Part shown: one piece after another, positions 28,008 to 36,247 of the stretch
Layout of the letters: each line of letters opens with the position of its first letter
Position numbering within the stretch: the first letter of the stretch is position 1
Assembly (NCBI RefSeq): GCF_900172365.1
Contig: NZ_FWFJ01000002.1
Location: forward strand, 62,001 to 126,000
DNA: 64,000 bases
From: Roseovarius gaetbuli
GTDB lineage: Bacteria; Pseudomonadota; Alphaproteobacteria; Rhodobacterales; Rhodobacteraceae
Direction of reading: 5' to 3'
Program-made: the position numbers and the translations under genes
Notes under the pieces: model-generated
The model's database searches: none
Seen by the model: only the letters and a program-made list of their open reading frames with translations
What the model was told of the DNA's origin: nothing

Positions 28008-29180
28008 TCAGGCCGGGATTTGCGTCACGTCATGGCCGTAGAGCCAGTCAAACTGGCGCATCATGCGGGTCGGCGCCAGAGCCCCTCCGGCGCGCAGGGC
28101 GGTATGGGCGGCCCAGCGAAGCGGCGGGAACGACAGGTGATATTTCCAGGCGTTGCTATTGGCGGCCTCGACCACGCGGCGCACGCGGGCCTCGCGGCGG
28201 GTCTGATAGCGGGCGAGCGCCTCTGACAGATCCGCGCGCCCCGCAAGGGAATCGCCCAGAACCCAGCCATCCTCAAGCGCCATTGACGCGCCCTGTGCCA
28301 TGAACGGCAGCGTCGGATGTGCGGCGTCGCCCAAAAGGGCGACATTCCCGGCCTGCCAGACCGGCGCGACCGGATGGCGGAACAGCCCCCAGAGATGCAC
28401 CTCCTGCACCGCATCAAGCATGGCGCGAACCTCGGGGCAAAAATCGTCGAACGCTGCGCGCAGGGCGTTGGGGTCGTCTTTCTGGCTCCAGCTTTCGGCG
28501 GCCCAGGCGGCTTTTTCCTGCACCGCGACGATGTTCAAAAGCGTGCTGTCGCGCAACGGATAGCTGACCACATGGCGCATCGGCCCCATATGAACGCGCG
28601 CTTCTGGTCCGCGCCCGGCAAGGTTGGGGATCGTCGCGCGCCAGGCCACCTGGCGGGTGAAAAACGGTGCCGAGGTGCCATTGAGCGCGGCGCGGGCATG
28701 CGAATGCAACCCATCCGCCCCGATCACCAGATCCGAACAGAGCGTTGCGCCATTGGCCAGCTCGACCTTGGGGCGCGCGCCGGGACTCACGCCAGAGACC
28801 TTTTGCAACAGCCGGATTTTAACGCCAGCCGCCCGCGCCCCCGTCGCCAGGATGTCGATCAGGTCGGCGCGGTGGATGAAATAATAATCGTCGTTCTCGA
28901 GCACCCCGAGATCAAGGCGCAACACCTCGTCGCGGCGATAATCGCGCAGGCTGACGGCGCGGGCCTGAACCGCACTGCGCCGCAGCGCATCGCCAAGACC
29001 AAGCGCGCGCAGCACCGCAAAGCCGTTCGGGCTTATCTGAAGGCCGACGCCGACTTCGGAAATCTCGGCGGCCTGTTCAAGCACGGTCACGCGCGCCCCG
29101 CGCAGGGCCAACCCACGCGCCACGGCAAGACCACCGATACCGGCCCCGATGACCGTTATGTTGAGCTTGTCCAACTCCAT
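28008..29180 (-). CDS. FAD-dependent aromatic-ring monooxygenase (salicylate hydroxylase-like)
   Basis: A 390-residue flavoprotein of the UbiH/salicylate hydroxylase class. The FAD-binding motif VIGAGIGGLAVARGLALRG begins near residue 10, the DG motif occurs as DLVIGADGLHSHAR, and the second FAD contact is ALLGDAAHPTLPFMAQG. It should hydroxylate an aromatic ring with NAD(P)H and oxygen; the substrate is not deducible. ATG at 29180 gives the usual family start (MELDKLNITVIGAG). It follows dksA on the same strand. Confidence 0.85.
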   Translation of the reverse strand: MELDKLNITVIGAGIGGLAVARGLALRGARVTVLEQAAEISEVGVGLQISPNGFAVLRALGLGDALRRSAVQARAVSLRDYRRDEVLRLDLGVLENDDYYFIHRADLIDILATGARAAGVKIRLLQKVSGVSPGARPKVELANGATLCSDLVIGADGLHSHARAALNGTSAPFFTRQVAWRATIPNLAGRGPEARVHMGPMRHVVSYPLRDSTLLNIVAVQEKAAWAAESWSQKDDPNALRAAFDDFCPEVRAMLDAVQEVHLWGLFRHPVAPVWQAGNVALLGDAAHPTLPFMAQGASMALEDGWVLGDSLAGRADLSEALARYQTRREARVRRVVEAANSNAWKYHLSFPPLRWAAHTALRAGGALAPTRMMRQFDWLYGHDVTQIPA

Positions 29181-29268
29181 AAGGCCCCTTTGAACCGAAA
29201 CGCGCCGGGGATAAAGCCCCGACGCGTCATTTCGCGAAAAACCTCTGTGCGCCGTGGCGCCGCCTGCC

Positions 29269-29724
29269 TTAGTCGTCGCGGTGAACCTTTTCGCGCCGCT
29301 CGTGGCGTTCTTGCGCCTCAAGGCTCATGGTGGCGATCGGGCGCGCATCCAGCCGCTTGAGGCTGATCGGCTCGCCGGTCACTTCGCAATAGCCGTATTC
29401 GCCCTGGTCAATCCGGCGCAGGGCCGAGTCGATCTTGGCCACGAGCTTGCGCTGACGATCCCGCGTGCGCAGTTCAAGCGCGCGGTCGGTTTCTTCGCTT
29501 GCGCGATCCGCAACATCGGGAATGGCGCGTGTGCCGTCCTGCAAGCCTTCGATGGTCTCGCGGCTACCCTCAAGAAGATCCTCGCGCCAGGCCAAAAGCT
29601 TGCGACGGAAATATTCCGTCTGGCGCTCATTCATGAACGGCTCGTCTTCAGCTGGTTGATAATCTTCTGGCAAAAAAACTTCTGCTTTCATGTCGATCCC
29701 CTCACCAAGGCCAGTGCCAGGCAT
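29269..29724 (-). CDS. dksA: DksA/TraR family RNA polymerase-binding regulator with incomplete zinc site
   Basis: A 151-residue protein (140 if the ATG at 29691 is used; AAGGAG precedes the first ATG and GAGGGG the second). The coiled-coil tip motif DxxDxA needed for RNA polymerase action is present as DVADRA. The zinc-finger region reads YGYCEVTGEPISLKRLDARPIATMSLEA; compared with the four cysteines of E. coli DksA only the first is kept, the others being Thr, Ser and Ala. It should still bind the polymerase secondary channel and work with ppGpp, but probably without zinc, as known for Rhodobacter DksA. Confidence 0.92.
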   Translation of the reverse strand: MPGTGLGEGIDMKAEVFLPEDYQPAEDEPFMNERQTEYFRRKLLAWREDLLEGSRETIEGLQDGTRAIPDVADRASEETDRALELRTRDRQRKLVAKIDSALRRIDQGEYGYCEVTGEPISLKRLDARPIATMSLEAQERHERREKVHRDD

Positions 29725-29882
29725 GATAATCTCCTTGGGCCGGTGGCGCCCCTGCGCGGTGATCTACACCTGCCTAATCAGATTGTCACTAGGCAATCAC
29801 ACGCCATTGATGTGAATTGTCGGACAATCTAGGGTGGCCGAAATAACTGGCGCGAAATGCCGCATAAAGGACGTAAGAACAG

Positions 29883-30722
29883 ATGAAATTTGAAGGCACC
29901 GACGCCTATGTCGCCACCGATGACCTGACCGTTGCGGTCAATGCTGCCGTGACGCTGGAGCGTCCGCTTCTGGTCAAGGGCGAGCCGGGCACCGGCAAAA
30001 CCGAACTGGCCCGACAGGTGGCGCAATCGCTTGGCATGCGGCTGATCGAATGGAACATCAAATCCACCACCAAGGCCCAGCAGGGCCTTTATGAATACGA
30101 CGCCGTCAGCCGCTTGCGCGACAGCCAGCTTGGCGACGCGCGCGTGCATGACGTGAAGAACTACATCAAGCGCGGCAAGCTCTGGGAGGCTTTTGCCTCT
30201 GACGAAAAGGTCGTGTTGTTGATCGACGAGATCGACAAGGCCGATATCGAGTTCCCCAACGACCTGTTGCAGGAACTCGACCAGATGGAATTTCACGTCT
30301 ACGAGACCGGCGAAACCGTCAAGGCGCGCAACCGCCCGGTGATCATCATCACCTCGAACAACGAAAAAGAGCTGCCGGATGCGTTTTTGCGGCGCTGTTT
30401 CTTTCATTACATCCGCTTTCCCGATGCCGATACGATGCGCAAGATCGTCGAAGTGCACCACCCCGGCATCAAGGATGCGCTTCTGACCACCGCCCTGACC
30501 CAGTTTTTCGAGCTGCGCGAGCAACCCGGTCTCAAGAAAAAACCCTCGACCTCCGAAGTTCTCGACTGGCTCAAGCTGATTTTGGCCGAAGACCTGAGCG
30601 TTGAGGATCTGCGCCGCGACGGGGCCGACGCCCTGCCCAAGCTGCATGGCGCGCTTCTGAAGAACGAACAGGATGTGCATTTGTTTGAACGGCTGGCCTT
30701 CATGGCCCGGCGTCAACGCTGA
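29883..30722 (+). CDS. MoxR family AAA+ ATPase
   Basis: A 279-residue ATPase with Walker A in KGEPGTGKTELARQ, Walker B VVLLIDEIDKADIEFPNDLL, sensor 1 in PVIIITSNNEKELPDAFLRR and the MoxR insert region. MoxR proteins act as chaperones for assembling or activating enzyme complexes, commonly paired with a VWA-domain protein. Its likely partner, the VWA protein at 32549, is separated from it by a lipoprotein and a small membrane protein gene. The same pair in CO dehydrogenase operons is named CoxD/CoxE, but no Cox genes are here. Confidence 0.9.
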   Translation: MKFEGTDAYVATDDLTVAVNAAVTLERPLLVKGEPGTGKTELARQVAQSLGMRLIEWNIKSTTKAQQGLYEYDAVSRLRDSQLGDARVHDVKNYIKRGKLWEAFASDEKVVLLIDEIDKADIEFPNDLLQELDQMEFHVYETGETVKARNRPVIIITSNNEKELPDAFLRRCFFHYIRFPDADTMRKIVEVHHPGIKDALLTTALTQFFELREQPGLKKKPSTSEVLDWLKLILAEDLSVEDLRRDGADALPKLHGALLKNEQDVHLFERLAFMARRQR

Positions 30723-31003
30723 TTTATCGGGTCGGGATCGGGTGATTTGGGGCAAGAAACAGGGCCTCGAAACACCCGCCCTGCACGCGTGAATTGCATT
30801 TGCCACATTTTTGCCTTAAATGCTCCTTACCCAGAACAGGATGAACATCAATCCTGCCCCTGACCCGGCGATGGATTGGCCGGGATGAGGTGCGGGCTGA
30901 TCTTTAAGCGACCGCGCCTTTTCTTGACCGCCTGTGTCGATGTACGGCCCCTCGTGTCTTGGATGGAGGGTCTTTTGATGCTGAAAACAATTTCGGGGGC
31001 CCG

Positions 31004-32371
31004 ATGCGTCGCGTAATTTTGCCAATTTGTCTGTTGCTTGGCGCCTGTGTGCCGGGGCGATACAACGAAATGCCGACCCGCGCAGCATTGCAGCAGGAAA
31101 GCACCATGCCGCCGATGAAGTCGTTCTCGGCGCCGCGCCCCTTGCCGCCGCAACGCTCGAACCGCGATATCCAGCGCGATTTTCTCGACCTCAGCTTTCA
31201 GCTTGAATCGGGGCGGATGCTGCAACATCTGTCGCGTTTTGAAGGGCCGATCACCGTGCAGGTCACCGGCCGCCCGCCGCCCACCCTGATCCCCGATCTC
31301 AACCGCCTTTTGCACCGCTTGCGCACCGAGGCCGGGATTGACATTAGCCGCGTCAGCGACAGCGGCGCCAATATCACCATCGAGGCCGTAAGCCGCGATG
31401 ACATTCGCCGCAGCCTGCCCAAGGCGGCCTGTTTCGTGGTGCCTAACATCTCGCGGCTGTCGCAATATCGCGCCGCGCGCAATTCGCGGCTCACCGATTG
31501 GAGCCAGCTTAAAGAGCGCAAGAAGATCGCCATCTTCGTGCCAAGCGATTCCAGCCCGCAAGAGGTGCGCGATTGCCTGCATGAAGAGCTGGCGCAGGCG
31601 CTTGGCCCGCTCAACGACCTTTACCGGCTCTCAGACAGCGTGTTCAACGATGACAATGTGCATGCGGTGCTGACCGGCTTTGATATGCTGGTGCTGCGCA
31701 CCTATTATGCGCCCGAATTGCGCAGCGGCATGTCGCGCCGCGAGGTCGAGGCCCGCCTGCCCGGCATCCTGTCGCGGCTTCACCCGGCCGGTGATCACGT
31801 CGCGCCCCGCTTTGCCGGATCGACGCCGCGTGCCTGGATCGAAGCGATCCAGACCGCCCTTGGGCCCGGAAGCCGCCCCAATCAGCGCCGTCTTGCCGCC
31901 CAGGATGCGCTTCGCATTGCCAAGGCCGTAGGCTGGAGCGATCACCGCCGCGCCTTCAGCCATTTCGCGCTTGGCCGTATCACGCAGGCAACCGACCCCG
32001 ATTACGCACAGGACCAATTCGTCGCCGCCGAGCAATATTACAAACGCACCCCCGGCACCGATCTGCACCGCGCCTTTAGCGCCGCGCAACTTGCCGCCTA
32101 TGCCATCAGCCAGGGCCGCGGCGAAGACGCGCTCATGCTGCTTGGGCCCCACCTTGGCACCGCGGAACGCTATGAAAACGCGGCCCTTTTGGCGACCCTG
32201 ATGATGCTGCGCGCCGAGGCGCTTGACCTAAGCGGGCGCGTGTCGGAAGCGCAGAGCATTCGACTGGACAGTCTGGGCTGGGCACGCTACGGCTATGGCG
32301 CAGATTGGGCGGTGCGCGCAAAGCTAAGAGAAGTGACCGCGCTCAGCCCGTTAAAAGGACCGAACGGGTAA
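31004..32371 (+). CDS. DUF2927 family lipoprotein
   Basis: A 455-residue protein with a lipoprotein signal (MRRVILPICLLLGAC, lipidated Cys15). Residues about 90-260 carry the DUF2927-type segment, including QEVRDCLHEELAQALGPLNDLYRLSDSVFNDD and MLVLRTYYAPELRSGM, which resembles a metalloprotease-like fold. The C-terminal half is helical and repeat-like (HFALGRI, AAEQYYKR, AAQLAAYAIS), suggesting a TPR-type scaffold. ATG at 31004 fits the signal peptide. Function unknown; it lies between MoxR and VWA genes and could be periplasmic. Confidence 0.75.
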   Translation: MRRVILPICLLLGACVPGRYNEMPTRAALQQESTMPPMKSFSAPRPLPPQRSNRDIQRDFLDLSFQLESGRMLQHLSRFEGPITVQVTGRPPPTLIPDLNRLLHRLRTEAGIDISRVSDSGANITIEAVSRDDIRRSLPKAACFVVPNISRLSQYRAARNSRLTDWSQLKERKKIAIFVPSDSSPQEVRDCLHEELAQALGPLNDLYRLSDSVFNDDNVHAVLTGFDMLVLRTYYAPELRSGMSRREVEARLPGILSRLHPAGDHVAPRFAGSTPRAWIEAIQTALGPGSRPNQRRLAAQDALRIAKAVGWSDHRRAFSHFALGRITQATDPDYAQDQFVAAEQYYKRTPGTDLHRAFSAAQLAAYAISQGRGEDALMLLGPHLGTAERYENAALLATLMMLRAEALDLSGRVSEAQSIRLDSLGWARYGYGADWAVRAKLREVTALSPLKGPNG

Positions 32372-32374
32372 AAA

Positions 32375-32542
32375 ATGATCGTTATTTTCGGGGCACTTAT
32401 CGGCGCACTGACCGGCGCGCTTCTGGCGCGGCGTCGTAAGGGCAAGCTGGCCGATATCCTGCAATACGCCTTTGTCTATGCGCTCATGTTTGCGCTTGTG
32501 GGCCTGTTCGTGACCTTGATCATTCACCGCAACGCTTTGTAA
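32375..32542 (+). CDS. 55-residue small membrane protein
   Basis: A short gene squeezed between the DUF2927 lipoprotein (3 bp after its stop) and the VWA gene (6 bp before its start). The product has two hydrophobic helices (MIVIFGALIGALTGALLA, and ILQYAFVYALMFALVGLFVTLII) joined by a basic loop ARRRKGKLA, with HRNAL at the end. Tight spacing and regular hydrophobic structure support a real gene. Role unknown. Confidence 0.7.
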   Translation: MIVIFGALIGALTGALLARRRKGKLADILQYAFVYALMFALVGLFVTLIIHRNAL

Positions 32543-32548
32543 AGCGCG

Positions 32549-33733
32549 ATGTTTCTGCCGTTTTTCGAGAACCTCAGAAAAGCCGGCCTGCCGGTCTCTT
32601 TGCGCGAATACCTGACCTTTCTCGAGGCCATGCTTGCCGGGCTTGTGACCTATGACGTCGAGGGGTTTTACTACCTCGCCCGCAGCGCCATGGTCAAAGA
32701 CGAGCGCCTCATTGACCGCTTTGACCGCGCCTTCGCCGCAAGCTTTGACGGGCTTGAGGCGCTCAGCGCCGATGACGTGCTCAACGCCGTCGATCTGCCC
32801 AAGGAATGGCTTGAAAAGCTGGCCGAAAAGCACCTGAGCGCCGAAGAACGCGCCGAGATCGAGGCGCTTGGCGGCTTTGACAAGCTGATGGAAACGCTCA
32901 AGGAGCGCCTCAAGGAACAACAGGGCCGCCACCAGGGTGGCAGCAAATGGATCGGCACCGCCGGCACAAGCCCCTTTGGCGCCCATGGCTATAACCCCGA
33001 AGGCGTGCGCATCGGTCAGGACAAGTCGCGCCATCAGCGCGCGGTAAAGGTCTGGGACAAGCGTGAATTTCGCAATCTCGACGACAATGTCGAACTGGGC
33101 ACCCGCAACATCAAGGTCGCCCTCAAACGCCTGCGCCGATGGGCGCGCGACGGGGCGGCGGACGAGCTTGACATGGATGGCACCATTCGCGCCACCGCCG
33201 AGCATGGCTATCTTGACGTCAAAACCCGCCCCGAACGGCGCAATGCGGTCAAGGTGCTGTTGTTTCTCGATGTCGGCGGCTCGATGGACCCGCATATCAA
33301 GGTGGTGCAGGAGCTGTTCAGCGCCGCACGCGCCGAATTCAAGCATCTGGAATACTATTATTTCCACAACTGCCTTTACGAAGGCGTCTGGCGCGACAAC
33401 GCGCGGCGCTGGAACGCCCAGACCCCGACTCAAGAGGTACTGCGCACCTACGGCCCTGATTACAAATGCATATTCGTGGGCGACGCCAGCATGTCCCCCT
33501 ATGAAATCGCCTATCCTGGCGGCGCGAACGAGCATTGGAATGCCGAATCCGGGCAGGTCTGGCTAGAGCGGGCGCGCGCGCAATGGGCGGGCAATCTCTG
33601 GATCAATCCGGTGCCGCGCAACCAGTGGGATTACACCCATTCGATCGCCATGATCCGCGATATCTTTGAAGATCGCATGGTTCCGATGACGCTTGAAGGG
33701 CTGGATCAGGGCATGCGCGACCTGGTCCGCTAG
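32549..33733 (+). CDS. VWA-domain protein (CoxE-like)
   Basis: A 394-residue protein. Residues 1-100 form a helical region, a Lys/Gln-rich linker follows (KERLKEQQGRHQGG), and the C-terminal half is a von Willebrand A domain. Its metal-binding motif is degenerate: VLLFLDVGGSMD instead of DxSxS, as often seen in this subgroup. Such proteins work with MoxR ATPases, here encoded at 29883. The stop codon TAG is the first three bases of an intergenic repeat (33731-33837). Confidence 0.85.
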   Translation: MFLPFFENLRKAGLPVSLREYLTFLEAMLAGLVTYDVEGFYYLARSAMVKDERLIDRFDRAFAASFDGLEALSADDVLNAVDLPKEWLEKLAEKHLSAEERAEIEALGGFDKLMETLKERLKEQQGRHQGGSKWIGTAGTSPFGAHGYNPEGVRIGQDKSRHQRAVKVWDKREFRNLDDNVELGTRNIKVALKRLRRWARDGAADELDMDGTIRATAEHGYLDVKTRPERRNAVKVLLFLDVGGSMDPHIKVVQELFSAARAEFKHLEYYYFHNCLYEGVWRDNARRWNAQTPTQEVLRTYGPDYKCIFVGDASMSPYEIAYPGGANEHWNAESGQVWLERARAQWAGNLWINPVPRNQWDYTHSIAMIRDIFEDRMVPMTLEGLDQGMRDLVR

Positions 33734-33837
33734 AGCATATCGCCTTCATTCGAATTCACGCTATATGCTCTAAGTTATTGAATTCGCATGTTCGAGAAGC
33801 TCAAAACCGGTGCCCACTTTTGAGCAACATGCTCTAG
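33731..33837. repeat. Palindromic intergenic repeat, copy A
   Basis: Begins TAGAGCATAT and ends ATGCTCTAG. The left half is a 10-bp perfect inverted repeat (33731-33740 with 33763-33772). The right half is a hairpin with GCATGTT/AACATGC and GCTCAAAA/TTTTGAGC arms (33786-33832). Related copies are at 42098-42204 and 50936-50998. Confidence 0.85.
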
Positions 33838-33851
33838 AAACACGCCAATAG

Positions 33852-33875
33852 GCTTCTTCTTGGCAAAAATACTGA
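33852..33875 (+). repeat. TTCTTCTTGG-type interspersed motif, copy 2
   Basis: GCTTCTTCTTGGCAAAAATA followed by CTGA. It lies just downstream of the palindromic repeat copy A; copy 3 has the same position relative to repeat copy C. Confidence 0.5.
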
Positions 33876-33879
33876 ACCA

Positions 33880-34296
33880 CTACCGGCTGGCGCCGGTAGG
33901 ATCAGCGATGTGCTGTTCCAGGTACTGAAGTACGATGTCTTCCGTAATGGCACCGTTGGTGGTTGAAAAGTATCCTCGGCCCCAAAATCGGCAGCCCCAG
34001 TAGCGCTTTCGGATGGCTGGAAACTCCCGTTGCACCTTGTGGGACGAACGGCCCTTCATCTTGCGCACCAGATCCGAGATGGCGAGCTTCGGCGGCACCG
34101 AGACGAACATGTGGACGTGATCGCTCGACAGCACCCCGCGCAAGATGTCGACCTCGTTCTCGCGGCAGACCTGCCGACAGATGTCGCGCACCCGCAGTCG
34201 CAGTGCCCCCGTCAGCACCTTATAACGGTACTTGGTCGACCAGACGATGTGGTAGCGGTGATAGAAAACGCAGTGTTTGCCGGTGTCATATTGCAT
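33880..34296 (-). CDS. tnpA: IS200-type HUH transposase TnpA
   Basis: A 138-residue Y1 transposase. The HUH metal-binding motif is seen in SSDHVHMFVSVPP, and the catalytic tyrosine should be the one in EDIVLQYLEQHI. It starts MQYDTGKHCVFYHRYHIVWSTKYR, a family hallmark, and is full length, so it may be active. Translation is probably repressed: its GAGGG ribosome site lies inside the 3' arm of a perfect 24-bp hairpin that ends at the start codon. Confidence 0.93.
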   Translation of the reverse strand: MQYDTGKHCVFYHRYHIVWSTKYRYKVLTGALRLRVRDICRQVCRENEVDILRGVLSSDHVHMFVSVPPKLAISDLVRKMKGRSSHKVQREFPAIRKRYWGCRFWGRGYFSTTNGAITEDIVLQYLEQHIADPTGASR

Positions 34297-34360
34297 GATC
34301 GTACCCTCAGAAAAATGAGCCTCCGACCCGGCTGCGGCTCATTTTTCTGAGGGTACGATC
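34297..34360 (-). promoter_or_regulatory. 24-bp perfect hairpin sequestering the tnpA ribosome site
   Basis: Arms 34297-34320 and 34337-34360 are perfectly complementary with a 16-base loop; the structure abuts the tnpA ATG. On the minus strand the 3' arm ends GAGGGTACGATC before ATG, so the ribosome site is base paired. The known Salmonella IS200 control hairpin has a comparable role. Confidence 0.75.
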
Positions 34361-34463
34361 ATAAAGCGATTCTTTCACGCTGAAGAGGGTCCGACTGGAA
34401 GTCGGAGGGTTTGCTCCACGGCGTGGATACTCAAAAGCGCGACGGCGCCACCATGCCCGGCGA

Positions 34464-35009
34464 TCAGACAGTCGAGAGCGCCTTGGCCAGACGCGGCAAA
34501 CGCGCCTTCTTCAACAGGGGGCGCATCTCCCATTTGGCACTGGACAGGCGGATCGCCTCGGCCAGAACGCGCTCGGCGGCATCGCTGACAAGACCCGGCT
34601 GTGCCTTCCATATGCCATGCAGAAAGCTATCGGGATCGGCGCGCCAGAGGCCCTCTTCGGCCAGGATATTGCGGGGGAAATCGCGCGCGTTGAGGGTGAT
34701 GATCCCATCGGCAGAGCCCGCAATCGCCGCGGCCAGAACATGGGTATCGGCCGGATCGGGCAGCCAGAGCCGCGCTTCAAGCGAGGGCGCATAGGTGACC
34801 TGCGCGCTCGGCCATCTCGCGGCCATCATCACCGCCTCAGAGCCCGCCTGAGCAAGCCCATCGGGCCCAAGCTTGGCCGCCGCATGTTGCCATTCGCCGA
34901 TGATGCGCGCCGACCAGAGCGGGGTAAAGGCCCCCGCCTCGGCCACGCCCAAAAGCATTTGCCGCATGACGGTGGGATAGATCACGCAGGTATCAAGCAG
35001 CACCTTCAT
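34464..35009 (-). CDS. PIN-domain protein
   Basis: A 181-residue protein starting MKVLLDTCVIYPTVMRQML, with the first PIN acidic residue (LLDTC) and later ones in PDPADTHVLAAAIAG and SADGIITLNARDFP, the pattern of a metal-dependent RNase. No antitoxin gene is adjacent; instead the ATG overlaps the stop of the upstream rRNA methyltransferase gene (TGA/ATGA overlap at 35006-35009). It therefore may act as a housekeeping RNase rather than a toxin. The frame is open further upstream but only this start fits the fold. Confidence 0.8.
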   Translation of the reverse strand: MKVLLDTCVIYPTVMRQMLLGVAEAGAFTPLWSARIIGEWQHAAAKLGPDGLAQAGSEAVMMAARWPSAQVTYAPSLEARLWLPDPADTHVLAAAIAGSADGIITLNARDFPRNILAEEGLWRADPDSFLHGIWKAQPGLVSDAAERVLAEAIRLSSAKWEMRPLLKKARLPRLAKALSTV

Positions 35010-36202
35010 AGGCGATAGAACAGCGCCTTCAGATAGCCGCTTTCGGCCAGTTGCGGGTGCAGCGGGTGATCCGGCCCGGCATAGCCGGTATGGATCAGCG
35101 GCCCGGCGCGCCCGGCGCGGCCAATCCCGCGGCTGCATGCTGCGCGGAATTTCGAAAGATCCGCCGCATGCGAACAGGAACACAGGCCCAGAAAGCCATC
35201 CGGCGCCACAAGTTCGGCGGCCAGCTTTGCCACCCTCTCATAGGCGCGCAGCCCCGCTTCGAGCGATTTCTTGTTGGGGGCAAAGGCGGGCGGATCACAG
35301 ATCACAAGATCAAACCGGGCCCCCTCTTCGCCAAGCGCGGTGAGCACGTCAAAAGCATCGCCTTTGCGGGTTTCAAACCGGTCCTGCATGCCCATCTCGA
35401 CCGCGCCCTGCGCCGCCAGGGTCAGCGCAGGCTCAGAGCCATCGACCGCAAGCGCATGCTCGGCCCCTGCCGCAAGGGTCGCAAGGGCAAAGCCGCCAAC
35501 ATGCGAGAACACGTCGAGCACCCGCGCGCCCTTGGCAAGCCGGGCGGCAAAGGCGTGGTTGGGGCGCTGATCAAAGAACAGGCCGGTTTTCTGCCCGCCC
35601 ATCAGATCGGCCATGTAGATCGCGCCATTCATCGGCACCGCAACCGGCCCATCGGGCGCCTGCCCGACCAGAACGGCATGCTCTTCGTCCAACCCTTCAA
35701 GAACGCGCGCGCGCCCCGAGGCGTTCTTCAGAACGGTGCTCACGCCTGTCACCTCGACAAGCGCCGCCACCAGATCATCCAGGACAACTTCGGCCCAGGC
35801 GGCGTTGGGTTGGATCACGGCGATGTCGCCAAAGCGGTCGATCACGATCCCCGGAAGGCCATCGGCCTCGGCGTGGATCAGGCGGTAATGCGGGGTGTCA
35901 TAAATCCGCTCGCGCATCGCGTGGGCCCGTGCAAGGCGCACGCGATGCCAGTCCTGATCGACCCGCGCGGTGGCGTCGCGATCAAGCATGCGGGCCATGA
36001 TCTTGGAGGTCGGGCTAACGGCGACAAGGCCAAGCGGCGCGCGATCACCATCCTCAAGCACCGCGATGGTGCCGGGGGCAAGGCCGCGCGTGCGCCGGTC
36101 GGTCACAAGCTCGTTGTCAAAAACCCAAGGGGCGCCGTGGCGGATTGCGCGGGCGTGAACTTTGGGAAGGAGGCGGATAACGGGATAAGGGGACAGTGTC
36201 AT
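35006..36202 (-). CDS. Class I SAM-dependent rRNA methyltransferase (RlmI-like)
   Basis: A 398-residue protein. The N-terminal PUA-like RNA-binding domain has VHARAIRHGAPWVFDNEL. The catalytic Rossmann part has SAM motif VLDVFSHVGGFALATLAAGA and the catalytic DPPAF motif in FDLVICDPPAFAPNKKS. This is the layout of RlmI, which methylates C5 of a cytosine in 23S rRNA; the exact target here is inferred. Its ATG (36200-36202) lies in the 7-base loop of a perfect 11-bp hairpin. Confidence 0.85.
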   Translation of the reverse strand: MTLSPYPVIRLLPKVHARAIRHGAPWVFDNELVTDRRTRGLAPGTIAVLEDGDRAPLGLVAVSPTSKIMARMLDRDATARVDQDWHRVRLARAHAMRERIYDTPHYRLIHAEADGLPGIVIDRFGDIAVIQPNAAWAEVVLDDLVAALVEVTGVSTVLKNASGRARVLEGLDEEHAVLVGQAPDGPVAVPMNGAIYMADLMGGQKTGLFFDQRPNHAFAARLAKGARVLDVFSHVGGFALATLAAGAEHALAVDGSEPALTLAAQGAVEMGMQDRFETRKGDAFDVLTALGEEGARFDLVICDPPAFAPNKKSLEAGLRAYERVAKLAAELVAPDGFLGLCSCSHAADLSKFRAACSRGIGRAGRAGPLIHTGYAGPDHPLHPQLAESGYLKALFYRL

Positions 36203-36214
36203 ACTGTCCCCTTA
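36186..36214 (-). promoter_or_regulatory. Hairpin enclosing the start codon of the rRNA methyltransferase gene
   Basis: TAAGGGGACAG on the minus strand pairs perfectly with CTGTCCCCTTA (arms 36204-36214 and 36186-36196). The loop TATGACA contains the ATG and the 5' arm contains the likely ribosome site (AAGGGG). Both initiation elements would be hidden when folded. Confidence 0.6.
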
Positions 36215-36247
36215 CGCGGTTTCTTGTCGGTTGGAAAAGGGAAAAGA

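Larger units (their letters stand above)
33876..34415 (-). mobile_element. IS200/IS605-family insertion sequence (single-gene, IS200-type)
   Basis: A tnpA-only element. A subterminal hairpin at the right end overlaps the tnpA stop (CTACCGGC 33880-33887, GCCGGTAG 33892-33899). The left-end hairpin is TCCGAC-N5-GTCGGA (34390-34406). A very strong 24-bp hairpin (34297-34360) lies between it and the start codon. No tnpB is present. The outer boundaries are approximate because these elements have no terminal inverted repeats or target duplication. Confidence 0.8.
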
